Assembly (NCBI GenBank): GCA_046582635.1
Contig: JAYGEA010000037.1
Location: 1 to 32,112 of the forward strand
Length of the DNA: 32,112 nucleotides
Direction of reading: 5' to 3'
From: GCA-2731375 sp046582635
GTDB taxonomy: Bacteria > Pseudomonadota > Alphaproteobacteria > GCA-2731375
Positions within the stretch are counted from its first letter, which is position 1; each line of letters opens with the position of its first letter. Positions 15,776 to 24,484 of this stretch are shown here, piece after piece. Under the pieces are notes generated by a model that worked only from the letters and a program-made list of their open reading frames with translations, searched no databases and was not told the DNA's origin. The position numbers and the translations under genes are program-made.

Positions 15776-16570
15776 ATGCAACTCAAGACCGACAAGATGA
15801 TCGCCCGCAAGGAAGACGGCGTAGGCTGGCTGATCTTCAACAATCCCGCCCGCCGCAATGCCGTGTCCATGGCCATGTGGGAAGCCGTGGGCGAAGCCAT
15901 GGAAAATTTTCAGGCCGATGACGATATCCGCGTGGTGGTCATGGCGGGCGCCGGCGACAAGGCTTTTGTCTCGGGCGCCGATATTTCGGAGTTCGCCGAA
16001 AACCGTAACTCCGCCGCCGCGGAAGAAAAATACAACGCCGCCTCGGCCCGGGCGCACCGGGGTATGGCGCATTTGCAAAAGCCGCTGATCGCCATGATCC
16101 AGGGGTTTTGTATCGGCGGCGGCGTGACCGTGGCCCTGGCGGCCGATATCCGCATCGCGGCCGATAATACGCAATATGCCGTGCCCGCAGCCCGCCTGGG
16201 ACTTGGCTATGGTTTCGCCGGTCTGAACAATCTAACGGCCCTGGTCGGCCCGGCAATGGCCAAGGAAATCTTCTTTACCGCCCGCCGGTTCACCGCCGAA
16301 GAGGCCCTGGCAATGGGCCTGGTGAACCGCGTGGTGCCCGTCGATCAGCTGGAAACCGTGGTGGCTGAATACACCGCCATGATCAAGGAAAACGCGCCGC
16401 TGACCATTCGTGCCGCCAAGGCGACGGTCAAGGAGGTTCTGAAAGACCCGGAAAAGCGCGACATGGCGGCCTTGGAAGCCCAGATCAAAGCCTGTTTCGA
16501 CAGCGAGGATTTTACCGAGGGCCGCACGGCGTTTATGGAAAAACGCAGACCCGTCTTCAAGGGGCGGTAA
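15776..16570 (+). CDS. Crotonase-family protein, atypical active site
   Basis: A 264-residue enoyl-CoA hydratase/isomerase family protein. The oxyanion hole is intact (AFVSGADISEF and GFCIGGGVTVAL). At the Glu144 position of rat crotonase, where true hydratases have PE, it reads VPAARLGLGY, so that glutamate is missing. The second one (Glu164 position) seems to remain in MAKEIFF. Family knowledge makes isomerase, dehydratase or thioesterase-like chemistry as likely as hydration. ATG 15776 starts the conserved region (MQLKTDKMIARKEDGVGW). GAAGG lies 10 bases upstream, a weak site. The frame is open for 51 codons before it, into the hairpin, but that part is not protein-like. Confidence 0.82.
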   Translation: MQLKTDKMIARKEDGVGWLIFNNPARRNAVSMAMWEAVGEAMENFQADDDIRVVVMAGAGDKAFVSGADISEFAENRNSAAAEEKYNAASARAHRGMAHLQKPLIAMIQGFCIGGGVTVALAADIRIAADNTQYAVPAARLGLGYGFAGLNNLTALVGPAMAKEIFFTARRFTAEEALAMGLVNRVVPVDQLETVVAEYTAMIKENAPLTIRAAKATVKEVLKDPEKRDMAALEAQIKACFDSEDFTEGRTAFMEKRRPVFKGR

Positions 16571-16600
16571 GCGGGCCTCAAATCCTGGAGCGTGTCGCAG

Positions 16601-17821
16601 CTAACGGCCGCGCCAGGATAGCAGGCGTACGGCCAGGGCGCCCATGAAGATGGCAACGCCGAGGGTGGCGAAGGCCCAGCCCCAGCTGGCGGCGGTTTGA
16701 CCGCCTCCCGTCCGGTCCAGGATGATGCCGAAGATCACCGGCCCTACCAGGCCGCCCGCCGCCGCCGCCGCGCCAAAGGCGGCGACTGTATTGCCGGCCT
16801 GGCCGGGCGCCGCCGCGTTGACCGCGCCGCCGTTCAGGACGCCTGAATCCGCCAGCACGAAAACATTGTGCGCCAGCACCAGGCCGACCAAGGCCCACAA
16901 GGTCCAGGCGGCGGAGAAACCCACGAAGGCGGCGGCCAGGGCGGAGGCGGCCATGACCAGGAATGCGGCCGCGCCATAGCCGATGCGGTGGCCCAGCTCG
17001 CCCCCCGCCAGGGATGTCGGCACGCCGATCAGGATCAACAGGGTGGCGGCCAGGGGCACGTTGAAATCCGCCGGGATATCCGGTCGGGTGGCCACCACCC
17101 AGGTTAAAAACGTTACGGTCCAGGCGCGCACGCCGAGCAATTCGAAATTATGCGTGAAGGAAGCGATGACATAGCCAAGCGCCGTGCGGTTTCGAAGCAC
17201 CGGCCGGAAGTTGGGGATGATCCTGAATGGCGCCGTATTGTCTTGGGCCCCCATCGGCACCACGGGCGGTAACAAAAACAGGATCAGGACGGCGGCCGCC
17301 AGATTGGAGATGGCCGGCAGGACAAAGGCCCATTGCCAACCGAAGGCGGTTGAGATTTCCGCCGCGATGACCAGGGAAAACGACGAACAGACGGCAAAGG
17401 AAGACACATAGAGAGAGGTCGCCCGGCCCCCTTTGCCGCTAATATTGTTGCCCCCCGCCACGCGGTCGGCGATGGCCTTAACGCGGGGCATGAAAGTCCA
17501 GGCCAGGCCCAGCCCCTGAAGGGTGCGGAAGAACATGGCGCTCCAGAAACCGTCGGCGAAACCCATGCCGCCGTAGCCGGCAACGTTGATCAGGGCGCCG
17601 ATGATCAGCATCCCCCGGGCATCGACACGGTCCGTCACGCCGACGAAGGAAACCCCGATCAAATAGGTCAGATAAGGGATGCCGGCAATCCATCCCGCCT
17701 CGGTATGGCTTAACGACCAGATCTCCGTGAACAGCGGCAGCAAGGCCGGCACGGCGTGCATGCCAAGCAGGGTCAGGCCCAGGAAGCCGCACATCAGGGC
17801 GATCAAGGGGCCGATCTTCAT
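16601..17821 (-). CDS. MFS transporter
   Basis: A 406-residue major facilitator with about 12 hydrophobic helices. Support includes the opening helix (PLIALMCGFLGLTLLGMHAV), a second helix with EAGWIAGIPYLTYLIGV, and the GVTDRVDARGMLIIG loop, equivalent to the conserved G-x-x-x-D-R-x-G-R-R motif between helices 2 and 3. It resembles cyanate/nitrate-type and other small-anion or metabolite carriers only in general outline, so the substrate is unknown. It is convergent with the atypical crotonase (30 bp) and divergent from gdhA. Confidence 0.85.
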   Translation of the reverse strand: MKIGPLIALMCGFLGLTLLGMHAVPALLPLFTEIWSLSHTEAGWIAGIPYLTYLIGVSFVGVTDRVDARGMLIIGALINVAGYGGMGFADGFWSAMFFRTLQGLGLAWTFMPRVKAIADRVAGGNNISGKGGRATSLYVSSFAVCSSFSLVIAAEISTAFGWQWAFVLPAISNLAAAVLILFLLPPVVPMGAQDNTAPFRIIPNFRPVLRNRTALGYVIASFTHNFELLGVRAWTVTFLTWVVATRPDIPADFNVPLAATLLILIGVPTSLAGGELGHRIGYGAAAFLVMAASALAAAFVGFSAAWTLWALVGLVLAHNVFVLADSGVLNGGAVNAAAPGQAGNTVAAFGAAAAAGGLVGPVIFGIILDRTGGGQTAASWGWAFATLGVAIFMGALAVRLLSWRGR

Positions 17822-17997
17822 CTATACCCATTTATGAAAGGCGGCATCCCGTAATCGCCGGGGTCAATTATGAAACACTAAAGAACATTGTCACGACGGC
17901 TTTGTTTTATGGCAGACTAACCTATCGACGAGATGTGCGGGAACCAAATTATCCGAACAGGATTTGATCCGTGGCCAACCATTGGGGGCAAAACAAA

Positions 17998-19350
17998 ATG
18001 ACGGAAGCAGTTAGCCTGGAACAATTCATGGAAGGCGTCATGAAACGCAATCCGGGACAACCCGAATTTCATCAGGCGGTTCACGAGGTCGCGGGCACCC
18101 TGTTGCCCTATATCGACGAACATCCGATCTATCGCAAGATGCAGATTTTGGAACGCATGACGGAACCGGACCGGGTGGTCTCGTTCCGGGTCTGCTGGGA
18201 GGATGACGAGGGCAATATCCGCGTCAACCGCGGCTGGCGGGTACAGTTCAACAACTCCATCGGACCCTACAAGGGCGGCTGCCGCTTTCACCCGACGGTG
18301 AACGAAAGCGTGCTGAAGTTTTTGGGCTTTGAGCAGCAGTTCAAGAATTCCCTGACCGGCCTGCCCATGGGCGGCGGCAAGGGCGGGGCTAACTTCAACC
18401 CCAAAGGCAAGACGGACAGTGAAGTGATGCGTTTCTGCCAATCCTTCATGACGGAATTGAGCCGCCACATCGGCCCCAATATCGACGTCCCGGCCGGTGA
18501 TATCGGCGTCGGCGCCCGGGAAATCGGCTATATGTTCGGCCAATACAAACGCCTGACCAACAAATTCGAGGGCATCTTGACCGGCAAGGGCCTGGAATTC
18601 GGCGGCTCCCTGATCCGCACGGAAGCCACGGGCTATGGCGCGGTCTATTTCCTGCAATGCATGTTGAAGCAGTCGGGCGGTTCCCTGGACGGCGCCACGG
18701 CGGTCATTTCGGGTTCCGGCAACGTGGCCACCTTCGCGGCGGAAAAATGCCTGCATTTGGGGGCCAAGGTGCTGACACTGTCGGATTCGGGCGGCTACAT
18801 TCATGACCCCGACGGTATCGATCAGGAAAAGCTGGACTGGATCAAGGAATTGAAAAACGTGCGCCGGGGCCGGATTTCCGAATATGCGGCGGAATATCCC
18901 GGCGCCACCTTCCACGAAGGACGGCCCTGGGGCGTGCCCTGCGACTATGCCCTTCCCTGCGCCACCCAGAACGAGATTAGTGAGGACGAGGCCAAGTTGC
19001 TGGTCAAGAACGGCTGCAAGGGGGTTTCCGAGGGCGCCAACATGCCCACCGTGGTGGAGGGCATCAACGCCTTCCAGGCGGCGGGCATACTGTACGGCCC
19101 ATCCAAGGCCGCCAATGCGGGCGGCGTTGCCGTCTCCGGCATGGAGATGAGCCAGAACTCGGCCCGGCTGTCATGGAGCGAGGAGGAACTGCAGGCCTTG
19201 TTGCTGAATACCATGGAAGGCATTCACACCAGTTGCCATCAATATGGCGAAGGCAAGGGCGTCAACGGCAGTTGCGACTATCTGCTGGGCGCCAACCTGG
19301 CCGGCTTCGTCAAGATCGCCGACGCCATGCTGGCCTACGGCGTACAATAA
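17998..19350 (+). CDS. gdhA: NADP-type glutamate dehydrogenase
   Basis: A 450-residue hexameric-type glutamate dehydrogenase, close to the 447 residues of E. coli GdhA. It assimilates ammonium by reductive amination of 2-oxoglutarate. Seen are GPYKGGCRFHP, the substrate-binding lysine motif PMGGGKGGANFNPKG, the catalytic-Asp segment DVPAGDIGVGAREIGYMFG, and the Rossmann loop SGSGNVATFAAEK. ATG 17998 is chosen for the usual N-terminus (MTEAVSLEQFMEGV), with a G-rich stretch (GGGGGC) 8 bases upstream; a GTG 27 bases earlier is the alternative. A strong intrinsic terminator follows, so it appears to be a single-gene unit. Confidence 0.96.
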   Translation: MTEAVSLEQFMEGVMKRNPGQPEFHQAVHEVAGTLLPYIDEHPIYRKMQILERMTEPDRVVSFRVCWEDDEGNIRVNRGWRVQFNNSIGPYKGGCRFHPTVNESVLKFLGFEQQFKNSLTGLPMGGGKGGANFNPKGKTDSEVMRFCQSFMTELSRHIGPNIDVPAGDIGVGAREIGYMFGQYKRLTNKFEGILTGKGLEFGGSLIRTEATGYGAVYFLQCMLKQSGGSLDGATAVISGSGNVATFAAEKCLHLGAKVLTLSDSGGYIHDPDGIDQEKLDWIKELKNVRRGRISEYAAEYPGATFHEGRPWGVPCDYALPCATQNEISEDEAKLLVKNGCKGVSEGANMPTVVEGINAFQAAGILYGPSKAANAGGVAVSGMEMSQNSARLSWSEEELQALLLNTMEGIHTSCHQYGEGKGVNGSCDYLLGANLAGFVKIADAMLAYGVQ

Positions 19351-19366
19351 TTTCAAGCGCAAGCGT

Positions 19367-19406
19367 GACGGCCCGCTCCTGAAAAGGGGGGCGGGCCGTC
19401 TCTTTT
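19367..19406 (+). terminator. Intrinsic terminator of gdhA
   Basis: Perfect 10-bp stem GACGGCCCGC / GCGGGCCGTC (19367-19376 and 19391-19400), a 14-base loop, then TCTTTT. It sits 16 bp after the gdhA stop. Confidence 0.92.
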
Positions 19407-19418
19407 CGCCATGTCTTT

Positions 19419-20333
19419 TCAGAGCCGGCTTTGCAGAAAATCCAGGGTGCGCGCCTTGGCGCCCGGCTCGGTTTCCACCAGGACGGCGATCAGATCCGTG
19501 GCGCCGGCCTCCGCCACCCGTGCCAGGGCGGCATCCAGTTCCCCCTCGTCGCCGACCAGGGCGATATCGCCGGGGCTGGCCGCGCCCTCGCGGTCCATCA
19601 TGGCCCGGTACGAGGGCAACTGGCCGTAAACCTGCAAAATTTCGCTCACTTTTTGCCGGGTCGCCTCGGCGTCGTTGCTCAACACAACCGGAAAGCCGGC
19701 AATCACACGCGGCGATGGGCGGCCGGCGGCGCGGGCCGCCGCGCCCATGGTCGGGACCACGTGCTGGGCGATGGTCCGGGCTCCGGTCATCCACAACGCA
19801 GTGCCGTCCGAATGGCGGCCGGCAAGTTCGAGCATCATCGAGCCCAGGGCGGCCAGGATCAGAGGCACCGGCGTGGCCGCATCGCCCACGCCGAGGGCAT
19901 ACTTACTGCGGTAGAGATCACCCTTGAAGGCTGCCTCATCACCCCGCAACAGGGGCCCCAAAATTTCCAGATACTCGCCCATGGTCTTGGCCGGCCTGGC
20001 ATAGGACAGGCCCAGACTATCCTCGATCACCACCTTGTGGGACAGCCCGATGCCAAGCGTGAAGCGGCCCCGGGCCAGGGCCGAGGCGGTCAGGGCCTGC
20101 TGCGCCAGCGCACTGGGGTGGCGCGGCTGGATCGGGGTCACGGCGGTGCCGACCTCCAGCACGGTGGTTTCGCGGCCGGCCATGGCCATGGCCGAGACCG
20201 CATCATGACCCCGGGTGTTGGCCAGCCAGAACGAGGCGAAACCCCGCGCTTCCAGGTCCTTGGCCTGGGCAATGAAGTTGTCGATGGTGGCCGAGGGATC
20301 GGGGATCGCACCGGTCATGATGCCGAGTTTCAT
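19419..20333 (-). CDS. LLM-class flavin-dependent oxidoreductase
   Basis: A 304-residue luciferase-like (bacterial luciferase/F420-oxidoreductase) TIM-barrel protein. Typical segments are the first strand MKLGIMTGAI, ARGFASFWLAN, the strand VLEVGTAVTPIQPRHPSALA, GRFTLGIGLSH and PLILAALGSMMLELAGRHSDG. Members oxidise or reduce varied substrates with FMN or F420; which one applies here cannot be told. The start at 20333 is supported by GGAAGGA 8 bases upstream. The gene converges on the gdhA terminator, and upstream of it lies palindromic copy B. Confidence 0.85.
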   Translation of the reverse strand: MKLGIMTGAIPDPSATIDNFIAQAKDLEARGFASFWLANTRGHDAVSAMAMAGRETTVLEVGTAVTPIQPRHPSALAQQALTASALARGRFTLGIGLSHKVVIEDSLGLSYARPAKTMGEYLEILGPLLRGDEAAFKGDLYRSKYALGVGDAATPVPLILAALGSMMLELAGRHSDGTALWMTGARTIAQHVVPTMGAAARAAGRPSPRVIAGFPVVLSNDAEATRQKVSEILQVYGQLPSYRAMMDREGAASPGDIALVGDEGELDAALARVAEAGATDLIAVLVETEPGAKARTLDFLQSRL

Positions 20334-20401
20334 TGACGAATTCCTTCCATGCATGGCGTTTGACGCTTGTCACGACCTATACCACTATCAGATAGAGGTA
20401 A

Positions 20402-20659
20402 TACCAAGGTACGGTGATAGAGACCCATATAGACGCTTTACGAAGGCTTTCGGGTAGGAACGGGTGGCGCCGTGGTGCTGGTACCACAAGCCGCGCGCGA
20501 CACCGCTGAAAGCCTTCGTAAAGCGCCGAATTCGGTCATTTTCGAGGTCCCTCGGGGGCGTTGTGAAAGCTTGACGGTACTGGTACCGCCGGCGCTTCCA
20601 CTCCTACCCGAGGGAGCTCGGAAACGATCTATATGGGTCTCTATCACCGTACCTTGGTA
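20402..20659. mobile_element. Palindromic MITE-like element, copy B (258 bp)
   Basis: Same length and orientation as copy A, with TACCAA/TTGGTA ends and flanking TAA direct repeats (20399-20401 and 20660-20662). The outer 33-bp arms (20401-20433 and 20628-20660) are perfectly complementary, although several arm positions differ from copy A. The inner stem 20434-20453 with 20506-20525 pairs at 19 of 20. The second inner stem (20538-20555 with the segment just inside the right arm) is weaker, 15 of 18. There is no ORF. It lies between the LLM gene and the end of tviB, where it separates two unrelated transcripts. Confidence 0.85.
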
Positions 20660-20662
20660 TAA

Positions 20663-20769
20663 GCCGGTTGCGACACCCCCCAGGGGCGCATTGGGGCCAA
20701 AAAGCGTGCCGTCCCGAAGGGATCCAGCCAAAACGACCCCTGGCTACGTCGCTCGTCGTTGAATATGCC
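20663..20769. other. Intergenic stretch after copy B, no gene seen
   Basis: Together with 20334-20400 and copy B this makes a 436-bp gap without a recognisable gene. The stretch holds a short dyad TCCC-GAA-GGGA (20713-20723). On the minus strand this is followed by CGGCACGCTTTTTGG, which could be a weak terminator for sqdB-tviB. The left part (20334-20400) holds an 11-bp palindrome CTATC-A-GATAG (20385-20395). Confidence 0.4.
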
Positions 20770-22053
20770 TTAAAGCTGCCAGTAATGCCGGTCCGCCAGG
20801 TGGTCCTGGTGGCGCCATAGGCCCTTGATGTCGGCGATCAAGCCGCCTTCGCGGACCAATTGCGCCAGGTCGGCGGGGCTCAGGGCCAGGTAGTCGTCAT
20901 GGCGCACGGCACCGACGACTGTGTCATAGCCCCGTTGGCCGTCCAGGGATGACAGCAGGGGGATGTCGTACAGCCGCTCCGCCTCGCCACCATTGGCCAC
21001 CGGGTCATGTACCCACACCTCGTGGCCGCGGGATTTCAGACCGGTGACGACGTCGATCACCTTGGTGTTGCGCAGGTCGGGGACGTTTTCCTTGAAGGTC
21101 AGGCCCAGCACCAGGATTTTGCCCAGGCCCCCCATGTTCTCGTCGATACAGCCGGCGATGAAATCGCCCATGGCATCATTCAGGCGCCGGCCGGCCAGGA
21201 TAATCTGCGGGTCGTAGCCCAGTTGTTGGGCTTGATAGGCCAGGTAAAACGGATCAACGCCAATGCAATGGCCACCCACCAGGCCCGGCGTGAAGGGCAG
21301 GAAATTCCACTTGGTGCCCGCCGCCTCCAACACGTCATGGGCGGAGAGGGACAATTTTTGGCAGATCGCCGCCACCTCGTTGACAAAGGCTATATTGATG
21401 TCCCGCTGGGCGTTTTCGATCACCTTGGCGGCCTCGGCGGTTTTGATATTCGGGGCCCGGAAGATGCCGCCCGTGGTCACCTTGCCGTATAGCTCAGCCA
21501 GACAGTCCAGCACCTCCTCCGTCTGTCCGGCCACGACCTTGGTAATTTTATCAATGGTGTGTTCCCGGTCGCCTGGGTTGATGCGTTCGGGGGGATAGCC
21601 CAGGAAGAAATCCCGGCCGCAAACCAGACCGGAGGCGTCTTCCAGGGCCGGGCCGCAGATATCTTCCGTAACGCCGGGATAAACCGTGCTTTCGAAGACC
21701 ACGATATTACCCTGTTCCAGCATCCCGCCGATGCCGGCGCAGGCGGCTTGGACCAACCGCAGATCCGGTTTGTTATCGCCGTCCACCGGGGTCGGCACGG
21801 TGACGATGTAGATCTCCGCCCCGGCGATTTCGGCCGCGCCGTCGGTCACTGTAAGCGCGCTGTCGGCCAGGTCGGGTGCGGAAATTTCCCCCGTGCGGTC
21901 GTGGCCGGCCCGCAATTCCGATATCCGGTCCCGGTCCACGTCGTAGCCGATGGTGGGGAAATGCCGCGCCAGGGCGACTGCCAGGGGCAAACCCACATAG
22001 CCCAGACCGACAACAGCAATAGGGGCTGCGGGGGCTGCGATGGGAGATGTCAT
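20770..22053 (-). CDS. tviB: UDP-N-acetylhexosamine 6-dehydrogenase (TviB/WbpA type)
   Basis: A 427-residue nucleotide-sugar dehydrogenase that oxidises C6 of a UDP-sugar to a uronic acid with two NAD+. The NAD motif is GLGYVGLP (16-23). The central-domain lysine K210 lies in EAAKVIENAQRDINIA, and the thioester cysteine is C263 in GGHCIGVDPFYL. Wording such as KWNFLPFTPGLVGGHC and the length match the TviB/WbpA/WbpO group, which acts on UDP-GlcNAc or UDP-GalNAc, better than UDP-glucose dehydrogenases. AAGGG is 5 bases before ATG, and sqdB ends 8 bp upstream, so the two form an operon. The product is an acidic sugar for surface polysaccharide. Confidence 0.9.
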   Translation of the reverse strand: MTSPIAAPAAPIAVVGLGYVGLPLAVALARHFPTIGYDVDRDRISELRAGHDRTGEISAPDLADSALTVTDGAAEIAGAEIYIVTVPTPVDGDNKPDLRLVQAACAGIGGMLEQGNIVVFESTVYPGVTEDICGPALEDASGLVCGRDFFLGYPPERINPGDREHTIDKITKVVAGQTEEVLDCLAELYGKVTTGGIFRAPNIKTAEAAKVIENAQRDINIAFVNEVAAICQKLSLSAHDVLEAAGTKWNFLPFTPGLVGGHCIGVDPFYLAYQAQQLGYDPQIILAGRRLNDAMGDFIAGCIDENMGGLGKILVLGLTFKENVPDLRNTKVIDVVTGLKSRGHEVWVHDPVANGGEAERLYDIPLLSSLDGQRGYDTVVGAVRHDDYLALSPADLAQLVREGGLIADIKGLWRHQDHLADRHYWQL

Positions 22054-22061
22054 GGCGGCCC

Positions 22062-23249
22062 TTAACTTTCGTCTTCGACGATTTCGCCGCCGGCCCAGCG
22101 GATTTTCGGCGCGATGATGTTGGGATCAATGCGGCCGGCCCCCGACCGCACCGAGGCCAGCATGGCATCCACCACATCGTCGGTCAGCAGATGCGGCTGT
22201 AGGCCCAGATCCGCCAGGGCGGTGTTCTTGGCGTTGTAATAATGGTCTTCCTGTTCGACGCGGGGGTTCTCGATGTTCGCGACCGCCACGTCCAGGCCGG
22301 CCCGCTGACCGGCGGCGACCACCATGTCGGCCAGTTGCGTCACGGAAAACTGCTCGGTGAACTGATTGAAGATACGGAAATCGCCCCGCTCGGCGGGGTT
22401 TCGCGCGGCGATCTCGACGCAGGCCAGGGTATCGCGAATATTCAAAAAGCCCCGGGTCTGCCCGCCCGTGCCATAGACCGTCAGCGCCATCCCGGCGATG
22501 GCCTGAACCAGAAAGCGGTTCAACACCGTGCCAAATACATGATTGTAATGAAACGAGGTGCGCAGATCATCCGCCAACGCCGTCTGATCCGTATCGATGC
22601 CGTAAACCACGCCCTGGTTCAGATCCGTGGCGCGCATGCCCCAGATGCGGCAGGCAAATTCGATATTGGCGGAATCGTGCACTTTCGACAAATGATAGAA
22701 GCTGCCCGGCTTTTTAGGATACAGCATGCGGTCCCGGCGCCCGTTGTGTTCAACTTCCAGCCAGCCTTCCTCGATATCGATGTTCGGGGTGCCGTATTCG
22801 CCCATGGTGCCCAGCTTGATCAGGTGGGCATCGGGGCAATGGCGCTGCATGGCGAACAACAGGTTCAGGTTGCCGATGACATTGTTGTACTGGGTCATCA
22901 CCGCCGCGCCGCGGCTCTGCATGGAGTACGGTGCGGAGGGTTGTTCGGCGTAGTGCACGATGGCGTCCGGCGCCGTCTCCACCAGCAGATTATAGACAAA
23001 TCGATGGTTGGTCAGATCGCCGACCTTCATGCGGATGGGGGCGCCGCCGGTTTCGCCACGGCGGTCGTTCCAGCATTGCACCCGACGGTGCAGGGTGGGG
23101 AGGGGCAGCAATGGCTCGATCCCGTCTTCCAGTTCCCATTTCCGCTTGGCGAAATTATCCGCCACCCAGACCGTGTCGCCCTTGGCGGCGAAATGCATGG
23201 CCATGGGCCAGCCCAGATAGCCGTCACCGCCCAAAATCAGGATATTCAT
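22062..23249 (-). CDS. sqdB: UDP-sulfoquinovose synthase
   Basis: A 395-residue extended short-chain dehydrogenase closely resembling plant SQD1 and bacterial SqdB, which combine UDP-glucose and sulfite into UDP-sulfoquinovose. Diagnostic stretches are GGDGYLGW (8-14), EQPSAPYSM, QYNNVIGNLNLLFA, KLGTMGEYGTPNIDIEEG, SFYHLSKVHDS, RATDLNQGVVYG, TVYGTGGQTRGFL, FRIFNQFTEQFSV and HYYNAK. The catalytic residues T148, Y185, H186 and K189 correspond to SQD1 T145, Y182, H183 and K186. No sqdC/sqdD/sqdX sulfolipid gene is near. Being first in an operon with tviB and divergent from a glycan-initiating transferase points to either sulfolipid or a sulfoquinovose-containing polysaccharide. The start has only a weak ribosome site. 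Confidence 0.93.
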   Translation of the reverse strand: MNILILGGDGYLGWPMAMHFAAKGDTVWVADNFAKRKWELEDGIEPLLPLPTLHRRVQCWNDRRGETGGAPIRMKVGDLTNHRFVYNLLVETAPDAIVHYAEQPSAPYSMQSRGAAVMTQYNNVIGNLNLLFAMQRHCPDAHLIKLGTMGEYGTPNIDIEEGWLEVEHNGRRDRMLYPKKPGSFYHLSKVHDSANIEFACRIWGMRATDLNQGVVYGIDTDQTALADDLRTSFHYNHVFGTVLNRFLVQAIAGMALTVYGTGGQTRGFLNIRDTLACVEIAARNPAERGDFRIFNQFTEQFSVTQLADMVVAAGQRAGLDVAVANIENPRVEQEDHYYNAKNTALADLGLQPHLLTDDVVDAMLASVRSGAGRIDPNIIAPKIRWAGGEIVEDES

Positions 23250-23332
23250 AAAGCCGGAACCTAACCCATCGTCACCGAAATGCGCGGTAATTGCGCGCGC
23301 CGGGAAGTACCATTAACACCCCTGCATGACAA

Positions 23333-23368
23333 GGGTCCGCACCAGGGTCCGCACCGGGGTCACAACCA
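23333..23368. repeat. Three tandem 12-bp repeats in a divergent promoter region
   Basis: GGGTCCGCACCA, GGGTCCGCACCG and GGGTCACAACCA lie head to tail. The first two differ at one base. They sit in the 167-bp region between the divergent sqdB and WbpL-type genes, where they could be iterated regulator sites for both. Confidence 0.55.
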
Positions 23369-23416
23369 AGCAGCCTAGGCCCTGTGCGGCAACCGGAAAC
23401 AGGGTTATAAGCGCCC

Positions 23417-24484
23417 ATGTCTTGGAGCTTCCACGCCGTCCTGGGGATTGCCGCCGCCATCGTGACTGTTCTGGCCACGGGCCTGGTGCTGCGTCAATTG
23501 CGCGCCCGGGCCGTCCTGGACCTGCCCAATGAACGCTCCAGCCATGACCGGGCCGTGCCTCGTGGCGGTGGTATCGCGGTGATTGCGGTCGTGGCGGGGG
23601 GCTGGGCCTTGCTGGCTTGGCAGCGGGACGGTTGGCGGGGCGATTCGTTCGATTTGCTGGCCGTCGCCATCCTCGCCGCCGCCTTGGCCGGCATATCCTT
23701 TTTGGATGATCTGCGCGGCATGCCGGCCCTGCAACGGTTGCTGTGGCAGATCCTGGCCGTGGCCCTGGGCTGCCTGGTGCTGCCTGAAACCCCGGTTTTC
23801 CAGGGTGTTCTGCCCCCCCTCGCGGACCGCCTGGCGGCCGGATTTTGCTGGTTGTGGTTCATCAACCTGTTCAATTTCATGGACGGAATTGACGGCATCA
23901 CGGTGGTGGAGGCGGGGACCATCGGCCTTGGAATTACCCTGGTCACCGCCGTTATGGGTGGCGCGGGTGGCGTGGGTGGCGCGGGCGGCCTCGGCGCACC
24001 GGCCATCATCGTCGCCGGCGCCGCAATCGGCTTTGGCTTTTGGAACTGGCATCCGGCAAAGATCTTTCTGGGAGATGTGGGCAGCGTTGGCCTGGGCTTG
24101 TTGTTGGGCTGGCTGTTGTTGTCCCTGGCGGCCGTCGGCCAATGGCTGCCGGCCTTGCTGCTGCCCCTGTATTATCTGACCGATGCCACCTGGACCCTGC
24201 TGCGGCGGATGTTCCGGGGCGAAAAATTCTGGCGGGCCCATCGCTCCCATTTCTACCAACACGCCGCCCGCCGTTGCGGCAACCATGCCAAGGTCAGCTT
24301 GCGGGTTTTATGCGCCAACCTGGTTTTGATCGCGGCGGCCCTGTGGGCGGCACTGCACAAAGATAACGGGCTGGCCCCCGTTCTGGCCGCGGCCCTTGGC
24401 GCTATGGCGGTGGCCATATTATTGTACAGTTTCGTGACCATGAAGGAACAGGCGAACAGACTGGACGAGGCAAACCAATCGTGA
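23417..24484 (+). CDS. Polyprenyl-phosphate sugar-1-phosphate transferase (WecA/WbpL type)
   Basis: A 355-residue multi-spanning membrane protein of the MraY/WecA/WbpL family, which starts a lipid-linked glycan by moving a HexNAc-1-phosphate onto undecaprenyl phosphate. Seen are LPNERSSHDRAVPRGGG (36-52), the Asp pair FLDD (95-98), NFMDGIDGI (153-161), KIFLGDVGS (215-223) and AHRSHFYQ (274-281), the cytoplasmic His loop of the WbpL branch. About ten hydrophobic helices are present. A Gly/Ala-rich loop at 180-194 is encoded by 9-bp tandem repeats. The start lacks a clear ribosome site. The gene overlaps the next by 4 bp (GTGA), so the two are coupled. Confidence 0.9.
   Translation: MSWSFHAVLGIAAAIVTVLATGLVLRQLRARAVLDLPNERSSHDRAVPRGGGIAVIAVVAGGWALLAWQRDGWRGDSFDLLAVAILAAALAGISFLDDLRGMPALQRLLWQILAVALGCLVLPETPVFQGVLPPLADRLAAGFCWLWFINLFNFMDGIDGITVVEAGTIGLGITLVTAVMGGAGGVGGAGGLGAPAIIVAGAAIGFGFWNWHPAKIFLGDVGSVGLGLLLGWLLLSLAAVGQWLPALLLPLYYLTDATWTLLRRMFRGEKFWRAHRSHFYQHAARRCGNHAKVSLRVLCANLVLIAAALWAALHKDNGLAPVLAAALGAMAVAILLYSFVTMKEQANRLDEANQS
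23957..23992 (+). repeat. 9-bp tandem repeats inside the WbpL-type gene
   Basis: Four units of the form GGTGGCGCG (GGTGGCGCG, GGTGGCGTG, GGTGGCGCG, GGCGGCCTC) encode a G-G-x loop. Gain or loss of a unit would keep the frame and alter only loop length. Confidence 0.7.

Noticed and set aside
20472..20762. Open frames running through palindromic copy B and into its right flank, as if the element encoded a small protein
   Set aside because: The frames follow the palindrome arms, differ between copies A and B, start without a ribosome site and have no protein-like features. The element looks non-coding.
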